Of a stretch of 64,000 nt of DNA, positions 32,065 through 44,396 are shown one piece after another. Source of the DNA: Papilionanthe hookeriana x Papilionanthe teres (lineage: Eukaryota; Streptophyta; Magnoliopsida; Asparagales; Orchidaceae); NCBI GenBank assembly GCA_022702705.1, contig CM040433.1, forward strand, positions 22,660,167 to 22,724,166. The letters run 5' to 3'. A program made the position numbers and the translations under genes. Under the pieces are notes generated by a model. That model was not told where the DNA came from, searched no databases, and saw only the letters and a program-made list of their open reading frames with translations. How positions within the stretch are numbered: the stretch's first letter is position 1; each line of letters starts with the position of its first letter.

Positions 32065-33698
32065 TGATCCATGAAGAAAAATACATATTTTTATGCCTTG
32101 ATTTTTATCAATTTCTAAGGATATTATGCTTTAATGAAAGGTATTTTTGTATTTTTGGATGTAGGTGATGTAAAAGGTCTAGAAAAGGAAAATGAGCAAA
32201 AGGGAGCAAAAATGGAGCAAAATACAAAAAGAAGACAAAAATATGGCCTGGCGCCTAGGCGCCAGAAACTGGCTCCTAGGCACCAGAAACTAGCGGCTAA
32301 GCGCCAGACTCGATACAGAAACTGTCAAGTTTTTAACGACTTTTGGACGGTTATTTTGACGGAGTGAGCAGTTATTGGACATTCTAGAAGATTGGCAGTT
32401 GTTCCTTGATAATAGGACATGTGATACATTGCATTTGGATGCTCCAAAACGGTTTTAAACGCGAAGAGGTGCGAGCCAAAGCAAAGAGGTGTGAAGAACT
32501 GGACGCGGTGTCCGGTGTCTAGGCGCCAGATTCCGGCGCCTAGGCGCCAGACCGACCTTCTAGAAGATTCATTGAATTTGGACATATTTTGAAGAGGTGC
32601 CTCAAGGCAACCCTTGGAGCCTATAAATAGGAGTCCACTCCTTCAGAGAAAATCGCCCCTCATTCGTCACACCTCCTCTAGTCTCCTTAGAGAGAGAAAT
32701 CTCATTAGAGAGAGAGAATCTAGAGAATTAGAGAGAGAAATTTACGGCCACTTTTGTTTATTTTAGTGAGTTTACTTTCAAGTTGTAGCATCTGGAGTTC
32801 ATTACACTATGGATTCAGGAGTCAGAAGATCTGTAGAAGGAATATTTGAGATAAGTATATTTTTATATTTGATTCAAAGTTTATTTATTATGTTTTGCAG
32901 TTTATTTTCAATGTGCTCTGAGTAGTTAGTTTACTTTCTTCCTTCAATCATGAAGAGATAGATAAGATAATATAAAGATTCGATGGAGAATTAAAATTCA
33001 AATTATTTTCAAAAATATTATGATGACATTAATACTTGATCTTACTTTACTTTTTAAAATGGCCATTTAAATTGTTAAAACATGTTGAATAGTTTTGTAA
33101 CCTTGAAGGAGAAGAACTCTTAACTTGTAAATGTCACATGAATCCTTGGGTAGTCGAAGGCCATGTGCGGGCTATTCAAGGTGAAGTGCAAATAAATAGG
33201 AAGATAAGATTTAAAGGGCATAAAATTGATAAGTTTTTAGAGTGACAGGCTAAATTCTTATAATTTGATTTATTGATCAGGAATGGGTCACTAGTAGGGC
33301 CGACCATAGCCACCCTTGGACATCTAGAAGTGAGAGTCTAGATTAACCCATTACTACTAACAATACATCCAGACCTGATCTGTAAGTTAGCCAATGTTCT
33401 TTGCGCCTGGATCAAAGAATAAAGAATAGGAATGCTTCTATTTAGCACAATACCATAAATCAAAATTCTCCAACAAATATTAAATTATCTTAAAAATCTT
33501 TGATTAATTGAAGGAAAGAAAGTTGTTATTTTATATAGTTTTCATAAATCATTCTCTTAGTATTGTTTTCTTTAATTACATCTAGTAAATTAATAGTAAT
33601 TTATAGTTAATTTAAAGGATAAAAAAATATATTTTTAAAATATAATATTTAGAGAATTTATTTCTATAATTCTTCCTCGTGGGATCGATACTTGGGTT
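32065..33698 (+). repeat. Right LTR of element A, first part
   Basis: Matches the left LTR from its first base with few differences, up to TCGATACTTGGGTT. There a giant TG...CA element interrupts it; GGGTT (33694-33698) is repeated at 41202-41206. It holds palindrome arrays at 32250-32305 and 32514-32548 and a TATA box at 32621-32630. Confidence 0.92.
32250..32548. repeat. Two palindrome arrays in the right LTR of element A
   Basis: First array: units at 32250, 32271 and 32292 (21-base period; the second and third are partly decayed). Second array: units at 32514 and 32535. The left LTR has the first array reduced to a single GGCGCC and three units in the second. Confidence 0.92.
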
Positions 33699-35799
33699 TG
33701 TCGGCACATTTTTAGGTTAAGTGTTTTATTTTGAAAAGCGGGTCGCCTAACGTAAATTGTCGGCGAATTTTTTAATTTAATTTAAATAAATAATTTGAAA
33801 AGTAGTATTTGATTTTGAAAATAATTTTAAATTTGAAAATTTTAAGATATGAAATCAAACCGATCTCACATCCCGAATAGTTTATATAAACGAGCACCGC
33901 ATCACGAACCGTGTATCTATCTCGAAGAATAGACACACTCGTTTGGTGATGGGGCTCGATTAAATAAACTAGAAGATTTGTGACATCCGTTTGGTACGCG
34001 AATCAATTTCATAAGTCGACAAATTCCCTACTTAATATGAAAGCATTAAATAGGGTTTATATTACACGGGTTTTTAAAATTCCCTATAAGGGCAAGCCCC
34101 TATAGTTAATTACATCTTAAGTGACGGGAATCACCTAAGAAAACTCTCGATAATAATCGCAATTCTGCTCTCAAGAATTTCAAAGTTTAAGTTTTCAAAG
34201 GATTGAATTTTGGAATTTCAATAGAGAATGGATCAAATTTGGAACATTTTGTTTTGGGAATTCAAAGGAAGAAAAGTAGGAGAAGTTGAGGATCCAAGAG
34301 GAATCTTGGCAACTTCCCGAACTATTCTATTGTTTGGTTTCGAGTTTAAGAAAATCCTAATATTATCTGATATTTTAATCTTGCCAATTTTAATTAATTT
34401 GGACTTATATTTGTATGATAAAATCATACAAATAGCCTTGAAGATATGAGGGTTTATGTCGTACCGAACGACTACCTCGGAGTCCTAAGACCGGTTAGGG
34501 CTTAATTTACATGACATGATCATGCAAATGCCTAACGAAAAGGTTGAGGATTTATGTTGCACTAGGCAAACTACCTCGAAGTCCTATGGCTTGGTTATTT
34601 AATTCTAAGAAAGTTTTGCTGAAGTAGACTCAGGTTTTGCCGATGACGATGGTCGTGCTGCCCGCCATGCTTCGAGCTCCTTGTTGTTGCAGAGGTTTAG
34701 TTATAGAAGTCATAAATCAGGAGATGAGAAAAGTGTTTTGGTTTAGAGAAAATCTTAATTTCCAAGTGTTTTTTATGTTTTATTTAAAACAAATCTTAAA
34801 GTTGATTATAACAACACCGGTTAAGATCCCACGGTTCCATCCTTCCGGCATCGTTATTTTTATCGGATTCACTTAGTCCGGATGAATTTGCTAAACTCAA
34901 CTCGAATGAGTTCCACACTTTCATTTAGACCGTGGGAAATCCCGTTAGCAACACGTAGGTTACATCATCCAAGGTATTCCCGATCATCCAATAAGGCGTT
35001 TTAATTTAGTTGTAATTGTAGTTTTGTGTTCTGTTTGTGATTAAATTTTGAGTTGTTTTATATTTTGAAATATTGTGGCGGTGAATTTTATCTTGCAATG
35101 ACTTTTAATTTAGTTTTGGTTTCGGTTTTAGGGACTATCCTAAAGGTGTGGATTTTCATGCAACGAGTTGTTTATCATGCAAGAAAAGTAAGTGCAATGC
35201 GATTAAATAAATTGCAATAAAGTAAATTGCAACAAAATAAAAGCGTACCTGGAGGGTCTTCCCGTCATCCCAAGCTACACTGAAACACAATTTAGAATAT
35301 TTAGGCAAATTCCTAGGTAAAGCTAAGAGAAGGGTTATAGTTTTCTACCAAGTTCCTAATCCTATAGCTAGTCATTTCCTATGACGTCTAGGTTCTTGTG
35401 TTTTGGTTTGAGGCCGATTTTCTTCATCAAAGAACAATTAAATTCAATTGTTCTTATAAACATCCTATCATATTGAGGAAGTGCTTAAGACGAGTCTTAA
35501 ACATCTTTTCAATCTGCTTAGGATTGTTTTAAGTCCAAATGGATTTAATCAATCGAGTGAAGTAATCGTCCGAGGTTTAGTTAAGTTTTGTTGTTATCTT
35601 ACTCAGTGAACTAGGACATTTGAATATCCTATAAGGGAAGTAACATTTCATTTAACGTTCTGTTTAGGAGTTATGATAACAAAAGCTTTCGAGGGCAAAT
35701 TGATGTTCACATGGTTTGTGATTTAATTTAATTTCAGTTAACGGGTTTAAATTTGGAATAGTGTTCAAGTTGCTTCATATTTATTTTTGAATTTCTTTA

Positions 35800-36180
35800 T
35801 GTCTTAGGTGATGTTATTTTTAATTCAATTTAATTTAACTTTAATTTAATTTAATTTGGTTTAGTTTTAATTTTAATTCAATTTAACTTGATTTTAATTT
35901 TAACTTGATTCTATTATTTAATTTAATTTAATTCAATTTAGTTTGATTTGATGTGAATTAATTTAATTTAATTTAATTTGATTTAATTTCCTTTAATTTA
36001 ATTTAATTTGATTTAATTTAATTTAATTTAATTTAATTTAATTTAATTTAATTTGATATGTTTTAATTTAATTTTATTTAATTAATTTAATTTAATTTTA
36101 ATTTAATTTAATTCAATTTAATTTAATTTGTTTAATTTAATTTAATTTAAATTTAAATTTATTTTTATTTTTAATTTTAA
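35800..36180. repeat. TTTAA-type low-complexity tract in giant element copy 1
   Basis: Long imperfect run of TTTAA/TTAAT words. A matching tract lies at 51070-51350 in copy 2. Confidence 0.85.
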
Positions 36181-37997
36181 TTTAATTGAAATTTTAAAAG
36201 AGTTTAATAATTTAACTTTAATTTAATTTAATGATTAAGTCTTTTAACATTTTAAATTTTAAACTTGAATTATCATTTTAATTAGGAATTAAATATTATT
36301 GAGATGATTAATTTAGGGATTCTTAAATTAAAGAACAAATCTCTTCCTATTAATATCCCTATTTTAATAATTCCAGTTTCATTATTCTTCCAAATTTAAT
36401 CAATTATTTAATTAAAGTTTATTTGAATTATTTTCAAATTGTTTGGTAGGTTTCTACTCTCTAATTATTTAAATTTCAATCATCCAAATCAGATTAAGAT
36501 CAAATATTTTACTCTTTAGTTTTATTAAACCTAAAGTTTTAATTAAGGGTTAAAATTTTAATTACCATTTTGCCCTTCAAGCTTAATAATTTCATAACTC
36601 ACTAAATTGAGCTTAAATGAACTTGAAATTTTTATGTGACTTCACTCATATACCAATAAAGACATGAGAGGAGAAAATGTGATTTTTCTGTATTTAATTT
36701 ATTTATGTAATTATTTTTGGTGGAAAATAGGGATTTCCAAGGAAAATTTAATAATATGACCAAGAGAAAGTTTCTATCCTTAAGAAAATTATGGGACATT
36801 TCTAATGACCAGAGGACCACTTGGACCAATTTTGGTAATTTTTTGAATTATATTATTTTTATTATAATTATTTTAAATTTTGGAGTATTAATTAATTTAA
36901 AAATAAAATAAAGGTTGAAAAATAAATTTTATATTTTTCAAAAATCTCTCTGATATCAAGGAAATCAGAGAATCAATTTTTACAATTTTCTGATTTTTTT
37001 TGATTTATTAGAATTATTTTAGTGGAAATGCTAAAAAAATACATTTTTTTATTTTAAAATTACCTTATGGCTTTAAAATTTAATATCTCATCAAATAGAC
37101 CTAAGAAAAATATGGGGTTTGTTCCTAAGTGATTAGAATTCAAAATGTGACATTTTGGTGAATTTTATTATTTTTGTGATTTTTATTATTTTTTAATTAT
37201 TAAAATATTAAAATAATACAAAAAATCAACTTTTTTAGAAAATTAAAATTTTAATTTTCTTAAATTCCCCTGATATCATAGAGGCTTCAAAACCAATTTG
37301 ATAAATTTTTGAAAAGTATTTTGAAAGTTATGAATTTTTAAAGTTTAAATTGGCTAAATGGCTTAATCAACCCATTTAGTAGGGCTAACCAAGTCCAATT
37401 ACTTCAAATTTTTATGGTGGGTTCCTCTGATCCTAAAGGTTAGTAGAGAATTGATTTCAAGCCAATTTGATGTATGATTAGCTATAATTAATTAAAGACC
37501 TATTTTGGGTGTTTAGGCCAATTAGGGTTATCCCAAGTGAATTAATTCAAAACCTATTTTTCCTAGGGTCCTCTGGTCATAGGAAACATCACCAAATTTT
37601 TCTAGAATTTATTTCACAACACGCTAATTATTGGATTTAAAATACTCAAAACAGCAACATGGATTTGAAAAATCAATAAATTCTCATAGGGATGGCCTCT
37701 GACTTTGGAAAATTCAGGGAATGTTCCCAAATTCAGAGGCTTCAAAAGCCCTATGGTCTCATGCCATGGTGAATTTCCTATATGCATGGAGAATTAAAAC
37801 AATGCAGAGGGTAAATAAATCATTAAAAATAAAATACTTGATGAAATTAAATGATTTCTTTTCCACATTATTCTCCTCTGTTCACTAAGCAAGAGGGTAT
37901 TTTTATTTTATTTTTCTGATTTTTCTACACAAAGTTATGCATTTTTGAAGTTTAGGGAATTAAATAAATCAGAAAATACCCTAATTTCCTACTTATC

Positions 37998-38210
37998 CAC
38001 GCGGCGCCACGCCATCCTCGGCAGCTCCGAAACGCCGCGTGTCGCGCTGCCATTCGACGCCGCCATCCAACTCAGCGCTCCGGGGGCCCGGTGTATCGTT
38101 CCATCTCCTCATCCGGCGCAATCCTGGTCGTCCGTCCGCGCGTGTATGGAATGAACGGCATCCGTTCATCGTCCCCAAGCGTCCTCGCCCGAGAGCCGTC
38201 CACACTAAAA
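37998..38210. other. GC- and CpG-rich island in giant element copy 1
   Basis: About 210 bases dense in CG dinucleotides (for example CACGCGGCGCCACGCC) within otherwise AT-rich DNA. The counterpart in copy 2 is at 53138-53345. Reading frames across both islands are not conserved, so it is treated as noncoding. Confidence 0.65.
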
Positions 38211-38790
38211 CCACTAAGAACTCACTCATTTCTCAACGGATTTTCGTGTTCTTATGCTCTATGGATTCGTCTTGAAGAGACGAATACATCTATATGGTGA
38301 TCATGCATTGAAATTAAAGCATTTGAAATGGAGAATCTCCGAAGCTCGGGATGAAGAATTAGCTCATACCTTTGCTCGGAGAAGTGTGGCTTCAATCCGA
38401 GGGTTGTGTCACCTTCGATTGGATCCCGACAAGCTCCGGATGAAGTCTCCTGGTCCAGTGAATCGCCCAGGAATGATTTCGACCAAGCCCGATCACAAAG
38501 CTTGGAGTCCGGAACGGATGGGTGGCTCTGGAGAGGGGCTTTTGCTGGTGGACTCCTTCCCTTGGTCTGGTGAAGGTGTAGGACCAATCAATTTGAGGAT
38601 TGATCAACTGTGGAGAAGTGTCCTGGTTTTGGGTGGAATTTTGGCTGAGAAATTGGGCTCTATTGGTGCAGATTAGGGCAAATTGGCACTGGGGATCAAC
38701 TGCTCTAAGTATGGAGAATGATCTGGAGCAATTTTGGCAGAGTTTCAGTAAGGTCTGGTTCAGCACCTCCCTTGGCCGAGAGGGGGTGGT

Positions 38791-38800
38791 GTTTAAATAG
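38791..38800 (+). promoter_or_regulatory. Possible TATA box in the giant element
   Basis: GTTTAAATAG followed by GAGAGGGTGG, about 600 bases after the CpG-rich island. The counterpart near 53934 in copy 2 is GTTTAAATCA, so conservation is only partial. Confidence 0.25.
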
Positions 38801-40612
38801 GAGAGGGTGGAGGGCCTCCCAGGGGGAGTTAGGTCTTGGGATCAGCTGCTCTTGGAAAGAGAAGAACAACTACAATGGCCACTGGGGATGGGGCAGCTCA
38901 GCAGGTGAGAATTTCAAGTTTGGGCTCACATGTGAGCTCTCGGCCTGGTGGTTTCCGGCGAGCTGTGGTGGCTGGCCGGCCGGGGTCGAGTCACTTGTTG
39001 TCATCGGGGAGGTCGAGGCGGGGCTTAGTGTATTCAATGGCGGTTGCCAAGTGTAAAGTGGTTGGATCAAAATGGAATGGGGGCATGGCTAATCTTGGCT
39101 CAATTTGGTCAACCCATGTATTTGGCCTGGGTTTACCTCTCCATGACCTGATTTTAGGCTGAGAAAAAGTGGTTTAGGTCAGCTTAATCAGTGGGGAAGG
39201 GTCACCATCCAAGTACAATTAAGCTTAAGCAAGGTTTAGTGGAATCATGGGAGTGGCTAATCCTCTTAAGGGAACATGGAAAGAGCTCCCTCCTTTTGCC
39301 ATCTTGGGTATGGTGAAGTGTCCAAGGCTCTCATGGCTCCCATGTGGCTCATGCATGGTTTCATGGCTCACCTTTGGCTTGGAAAAAGCTAAGTCAACTT
39401 TCATGAAAGAGGTTTTAGGAATTTTGATAATTTAGGAGTGATTTGATGGGATTTGGCACATGGCTTGATTTGGAACCATTTGATGATTGATTTGAACTTA
39501 GGGATGATTTTAATTAAGGGTATGATGAGAAGAATTTGTCATATGGGCTTTAGCATGAAGTTTGGGCTTTTAGGAAGGTTTAAGAAAATGGGCTTTTGGT
39601 TTGAAAATAAATTTATGGATGGGATTTTGTGAAGGATTGGGCCAAAAAAATGTTGGGTTTAGCTCATGGATGTGTCATGAGTGATTTGAAGCAAGTTGGG
39701 AGTGATTTGGGTTTGAATTGGGTTGAATTTGGGCTTCCTTGGTGAATGGGCCAATATAGGTCAAATTGGGCTAACTTGGGCCAATGTTGGGCTAGGGTTG
39801 AAATTGATGTAAAATAAATGTTGGGAAATGTTTATGGGAGTGTTTCAAAGAGGTTTTGGCTTTGGTTGGGTTTTAATTTTGGGGTTTGGGTTTATTTGGG
39901 TTAGGTTTAGGTTTAGGTCAAAATTGGGCCTTTTAGCTTTGGGTTGAATTTGAGTGGGGTTTGGGTCTAAATTTTGGGCAAATCATGTTAGTGTTTTGTT
40001 TGTGGGAATGTTAAGAAAGGTTTAGAAAAGATTTGGGGTTAATTGGAGTTGAATTGGGTTAGTTTGGGTTAGGTTTGGGTCATGGGTCCAAATTGGGCTT
40101 TAAGGCCAAAAGTGAAATTGGATCCAAATGTCAATCAAATTGGACTTGGATTTGGTCTAGATTGGTGTTGGGAATGTTAAATTGAAGTTTAGAACTGAAT
40201 TGGACCAGAATTTGGGTCAATTGGGTAGGTTTGGTTTGACATTGGGTTCACTTAGGGTTAAAATGGGTCAAATTGGGGGTTTTGACAAAACTAGGGTAAA
40301 TTGACAAAATTGGACCATGGTGTAGTTGAACAAAATGAAATTGGGAATATTTGGGATTTTCTGGAATTTTCTGGGAATTTTCTGAATTTTTGGATATTTG
40401 GGTCAAGAGGGGTATTTTGGGTATTTGGAGGGTATTGGGAGGTATTTTTGGAATTTTTGGTATTTTTTGGCTATGGATTATCAACTTGATTGGTGAGGAA
40501 ATGTTCAAGGTTAATTTTGGGGAGTTTTGGGTGATTTGAAAATTTTGAAAAATTTGGGTAATTTCAAGGGCTTTGGGTAGGCTAGGCGGGTGTAGGGTCC
40601 CGGGGGTCAAAA

Positions 40613-40697
40613 ATTGAAAATTTGGAAAATTGAAAATTTGGAAAATTGAAAATTTGGAAAATTGAAAATTTGGAAAATTGAAAATTTGGAAAATTGA
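40613..40697. repeat. 16-base tandem repeat (about 5 units)
   Basis: The unit GAAAATTTGGAAAATT is repeated head to tail. Copy 2 has only about one unit at the same place (55599-55620). Confidence 0.9.
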
Positions 40698-41206
40698 AGT
40701 GGAATAAAATCATTTTGGTTGAGCCATGAAGCCATATCAAGCCCACATGAGCCATGAAGGGACTCATTTGAGGCATCCACTATGTTGTTCCTAACCCTCT
40801 TAGCCAAGGGCTTAGGGGTTAAGGACCATCCATGTGAATCACCTACATGAGTCAGGAAGTCAAGTTAGGTATGGGTGTGGTTTTAGGAGGTGTGTGAAAG
40901 TGTAGTGTAGTGTATGTGTAAGTCAGCCCTTCACTGGACCGGTGCCACCCGTGGCGATCCTAAGGCCAAAGAGTCCTATAGGGACTCATCCTTTAAACTT
41001 CCACACTTGATTTCAACCCTCTAGGTGATTAGGGGTCTACAGTCGAAGTTTGTGGAGTTTGCGAGGAGTTAAGAAGTGGTTTGAATTTCTAAGTGGTGGG
41101 TCCCAATTCTAATCCTCTAGGATGGTCAAAGGAGAAGCCTAAGGCTAGATCCTAAGTACTAAAAAGAAGAAGAGATGACCTCATCAAAAATGAGGTCAAC
41201 AGGGTT

Positions 41207-41387
41207 ATAATAGAAAACCCTATATTACTTGAAACAATACATATACTTGCGTAGTACCCCTAGTGTGTAAAGTAATTTCTAAAATTTACAATATTTTGAT
41301 TTATACACTAGCCGCTTATTATAAATTGGGTCAAGCTTTGGCCATCTTTTGGAAGCTTATATTACTGGGTTACTTGCGGTCGGGTCA
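41207..41387 (+). repeat. Right LTR of element A, second part
   Basis: Continues the right LTR after the giant insertion, from ATAATAGAAAACC to CGGGTCA, matching 22360-22540 of the left LTR. Confidence 0.92.
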
Positions 41388-41392
41388 ATAGA

Positions 41393-42060
41393 GTAAAGAA
41401 AAGACAACTTATCTTAAACTCTTCCCCAAGAAAATCTCAAGGAATTCCTTTGAACCTTCTTCTTTCTTCACAACAACACACAATTCTCTCTTTAGATAAG
41501 TACAAAAGAAGAAATCTCTCACTTTTCCTCTCCTCCTACACTCCTTAGAAGAGAACACACACAAACCCTAGATGGACTCTCTACACTAAAATTATGAAAA
41601 GACACACTCACTCTTCACTCCCTCACACTAAAGTCTCTCTCCCCCTCTCTAAACTTGGCTCCAAAATAGTTTGAATTCAGCCATAACTGATTTCTAAAGT
41701 GTTTTTTCAAGCATCCCTAAAAAATTCATCCAAATACATTGAATCTAGTTTGAAATCCGGATAGGGCGTGGTCCGGCTTAGGATAAGGTGTCGTCCGGTG
41801 CTATTTTACGCCTGCTGGTCAAAACTCTCTGTAAATTGGCGCGGTCCGGCGCTGGTGACAGCGATGTTCAGCGCTAGTTCAATAAAATGCATTTTGCTCC
41901 ATTTTGCTCCAAATTTGCTCCTTTTTGCTTCCTTTTTCTCCAAAGGCCTAAAATCATTGTACCTGCATGAAATCATGAAAAATACATTTCTTTAAAGTGC
42001 AATATCATTTAAAATAGGTATGAATGGACATTAAAAAGCTATCAAATTTTCAGTGAATCA
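41393..42060 (-). repeat. 3' LTR of element C, proximal part
   Basis: Resumes element C's LTR after element A. The minus-strand start TGATTCACTG at 42060 resembles the B LTR start TGATCACTG. It holds a decayed GC-rich palindrome region at 41838-41875. Confidence 0.75.
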
Positions 42061-42098
42061 AGATCCCCAAAACTTAACTATTACTTGTCCTCAAGTAA
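42061..42098 (-). promoter_or_regulatory. PPT and conserved hairpin of element C
   Basis: On the minus strand TTACTTGAGGACAAGTAA (42098-42081) precedes TAAGTTTTGGGGATCT (42076-42061), which abuts the LTR. This fixes C's orientation. Confidence 0.8.
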
Positions 42099-42956
42099 TT
42101 TAGTTAATACATAAAGTAATGATCCACTGCAATGAACTTTCTTTTTAGAATACTATAACTTTGTCTTAGATAAATACAATAGTAAAATTTTCAGAAAGAT
42201 CTTTGAATAATTCAAATAAATTCTACAGGTATAAAGCTATCTAGTAATCAAGTCTAAGAGTTCTAGCCTTATATTCATTTCAAAAATGACTGTTGATTGT
42301 CCTATTAAGGAACTTAAAGGGATTATATGAAAAGAAGTTTATGAGAACACTACTAGTAAAGATGCTAATCCATACATATAAGTTCAGGAAAGTAATTAAG
42401 TTCTTCCCTTTAGGTAGATCCAAGTGAAGCCAATTTTTTATTAGACATCTCCTCAAGCTTCTCCTCACTTTTTCTTTTCTTTTTCTTCTTTTTCTCTTTT
42501 CTCTTCTATTTTTTCTCTTTTTATATTTTCTTTTTGCTTTTTTCAAGTGAGGATTACTATATCTGGATAGCCTTTAATAATTTTGAACTTCACCCTTCTC
42601 ACCCTAAATTTGAAACTTACCACAATCCTTTACCATATAGGCATTTCTTTAGCTTATTAATGATTCATCACAGAGTCTCAATCCTTTCCTTACACATAAA
42701 CTTTTAGGATTCTTAATACTTCAAACATACGATTTTTCTTACTTTAAATAGTTGACTATAGTCCTATTCTCTTATACCAAATATCTTAGCCTACAAAATT
42801 ACTTTTTATTACCAAACACTTCCATTCAAGTCCACTAAAGTACTTAAATAAAATCAAAATACAGTTATCTGAAATTGAGCTCTATCACAGGAAATCTTGT
42901 TAATAATTATGAAAATACTTTTAAATGAGAACAACTAATATTTAATTCTTTCCCTC
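42099..42956 (-). other. 3' noncoding region of element C, part 1
   Basis: No coding sequence. It includes the conserved two-part block (42419-42594, minus) with an unusually long purine (here plus-strand T/C-rich) middle. It ends at CCCTC (42952-42956), the target duplicated by element E. Confidence 0.7.
42419..42594 (-). promoter_or_regulatory. Conserved two-part block upstream of the PPT (element C)
   Basis: On the plus strand CAAGTGAAGCCAATTTTT, then TCTTTTTCTT-type sequence, then GAGGATTACTATATCTGGAT and TTTTGAACTTCAC: the same order as in A, B and E. Confidence 0.6.
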
Positions 42957-43254
42957 TCATGCGATGTGACTTTAATTAAGCTTTAAAATACAAGATTTTG
43001 ATACCATTTTTTAGAAGATTAATTCCTGGCAAATGGTTTCAAAAACTTGATGTGCGAGGTTCACTTTTATAATTTTATTAGATTTAATTATTGTAAAAGT
43101 CACAATTTTAAACGCAAGTATACGTATCATTCAAGTAATACAGGGCTCTAGTGGAGTCCTGGTTATCGATCCCACAGTGATAATAAAAACAAAAACTAAA
43201 AATATATAAAAACAATATTTTGAAATTTTCTTAAGCAAATTATATATACTTATA

Positions 43255-43256
<2 letters not shown>

Positions 43257-43310
<54 letters not shown>
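43257..43310. repeat. (TA)n microsatellite in the 3' LTR of element E
   Basis: A run of about 54 bases. The same place in the 5' LTR (61008-61027) has only about 20. Confidence 0.95.
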
Positions 43311-43327
<17 letters not shown>

Positions 43328-44396
43328 AAATTTAATTAGCTAACAACTTTTACTAAAAGAAAGTAAGCAATAAGCAGGAAAGTAAAGTAAGCAGTAATTC
43401 AATGCAATTATAAAAACGACTTTCTCCTTTTTCAAAAAATCCAAGAGTTATAGATTAATTATCTTTTGTAGGGAATTAAGATTATAGTATTGTGCCAAAT
43501 AGAAGCATTCCTATTCTTTACCCTTTGGTCCAGGTGCAAAGAACATTGATTAATCTATAGTTAGGCTCAGGACGTGTTATTAGTAGAATGGGTTAATCTA
43601 GGCTTACACTACTAGATGTCCAAGGGTGGCTATGGTCGGCCCTACCAGTGACCTGTTACATTTCTATAAACCAAATTAATAGAATTTAGTCTATCACTCT
43701 AAAAACTAATTAATTCTACGCCCAATAAATAATATCTTCCTATTTATTTGCACTCACCTTAAATAATCCGCATAAAGCCTTCGATTACCTTAAGGATTCA
43801 TGTGATAACTACTAGTTAAGAATTTATCTCCGGATAGGTCTCAAAATTCTTCAACAGGTTTTAACAAATTAAATGGCCAATTTAAAAAGTAAACTAAGAT
43901 CAGGTATTAATATCATCACAATATTTTAAAAAATTTTATATTTTATTCTCCTACGAAATTTAATTAATTTATAATCTTTCCATAGTTGAAAGGAGAAAGA
44001 TATCTAACTACTCAGAACTTATTAAAATAACACAACAAAACATATTTATAAAACTTTGAACCAAAGTACAAATACTTATCTGAAGTGTTCCTTCAAGAGC
44101 TCCACTGACTTCTACTGACTCCAACACAACGATGAAAGACTCCAACAGCAATTATACACAATAAAAACTCAAAATAAACTCACTAAATACAAAATAAAAT
44201 GGCACCCTAAGTATGGAAGAGACTAAATTAAACTAGAATAGGCTAAAATCAGTAAGTGTACTAAGAGGGGGGTTTTAGTGTGCTTTTCTCTATAGAATGG
44301 GCTCCTATTTATAGAGCTCTGAATTTGACCAGGGGTTGCTTAAGGCACCTCTTCAAAATTCGTCCAAATTCAATGTATCTTGTAGAAGGTAACCGT

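Larger units (their letters stand above)
33699..41201. mobile_element. Giant TG...CA element, copy 1 (7.5 kb), probably a solo LTR
   Basis: It starts TGTCGGCACATT and ends GAGGTCAACA, and is flanked by GGGTT on both sides (33694-33698, 41202-41206). This shows integrase-type insertion into A's right LTR. No internal repeat of the ends, PBS, PPT or retroviral domain was found, so it behaves as one very long LTR. The 3' end forms a 9-bp stem hairpin (41176-41198). Inside are a (TTTAA)n tract, a GC-rich island, a G/T-rich stretch and a 16-base tandem repeat. Overall layout recalls the long LTRs of Ogre-type elements, but this assignment is inference. Confidence 0.75.
20753..41387 (+). mobile_element. 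Element A: Athila-type Ty3/gypsy element nested in C's 3' LTR
   Basis: It has a left LTR, PBS, gag, protease, RT, RNase H, integrase, two env-region ORFs, PPT and a right LTR that is split by a giant TG...CA element (33699-41201). Flanking 5-mers ACAGA (20748-20752) and ATAGA (41388-41392) fit a target-site duplication with one C/T change. Without the later insertion the element is about 13.1 kb. The two LTRs look very similar by eye, so it is fairly young, yet gag-pol carries many lesions. Confidence 0.9.

Noticed and set aside
34637..34876. 79-codon frame in giant element copy 1
   Set aside because: It is broken in copy 2 (near 49880) by indels that do not keep phase, with no recognised domain.
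37945..39162. Cluster of overlapping 60-140 codon frames on both strands in the CpG-rich part of giant element copy 1
   Set aside because: GC-rich DNA has few stops. The corresponding frames in copy 2 (52989-54357) differ in length and phase, and no domain is recognisable.
39895..39925. Telomere-like GGTTTAGGTTTAGG words
   Set aside because: Only two or three units and not the plant TTTAGGG repeat in register. They are part of a G/T-rich stretch.
40248..40807. Frames in the G/T-rich and 16-bp repeat region (Ile/Pro- and Phe/Asn-rich peptides)
   Set aside because: Products of simple repeats. Copy 2 has similar peptides only where the repeats match.
41176..41201. Helitron 3' end (terminal hairpin) for the giant element
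   Set aside because: Helitrons end in CTRR and make no target duplication. Here the ends are TG...CA with 5-bp TSDs in two copies.
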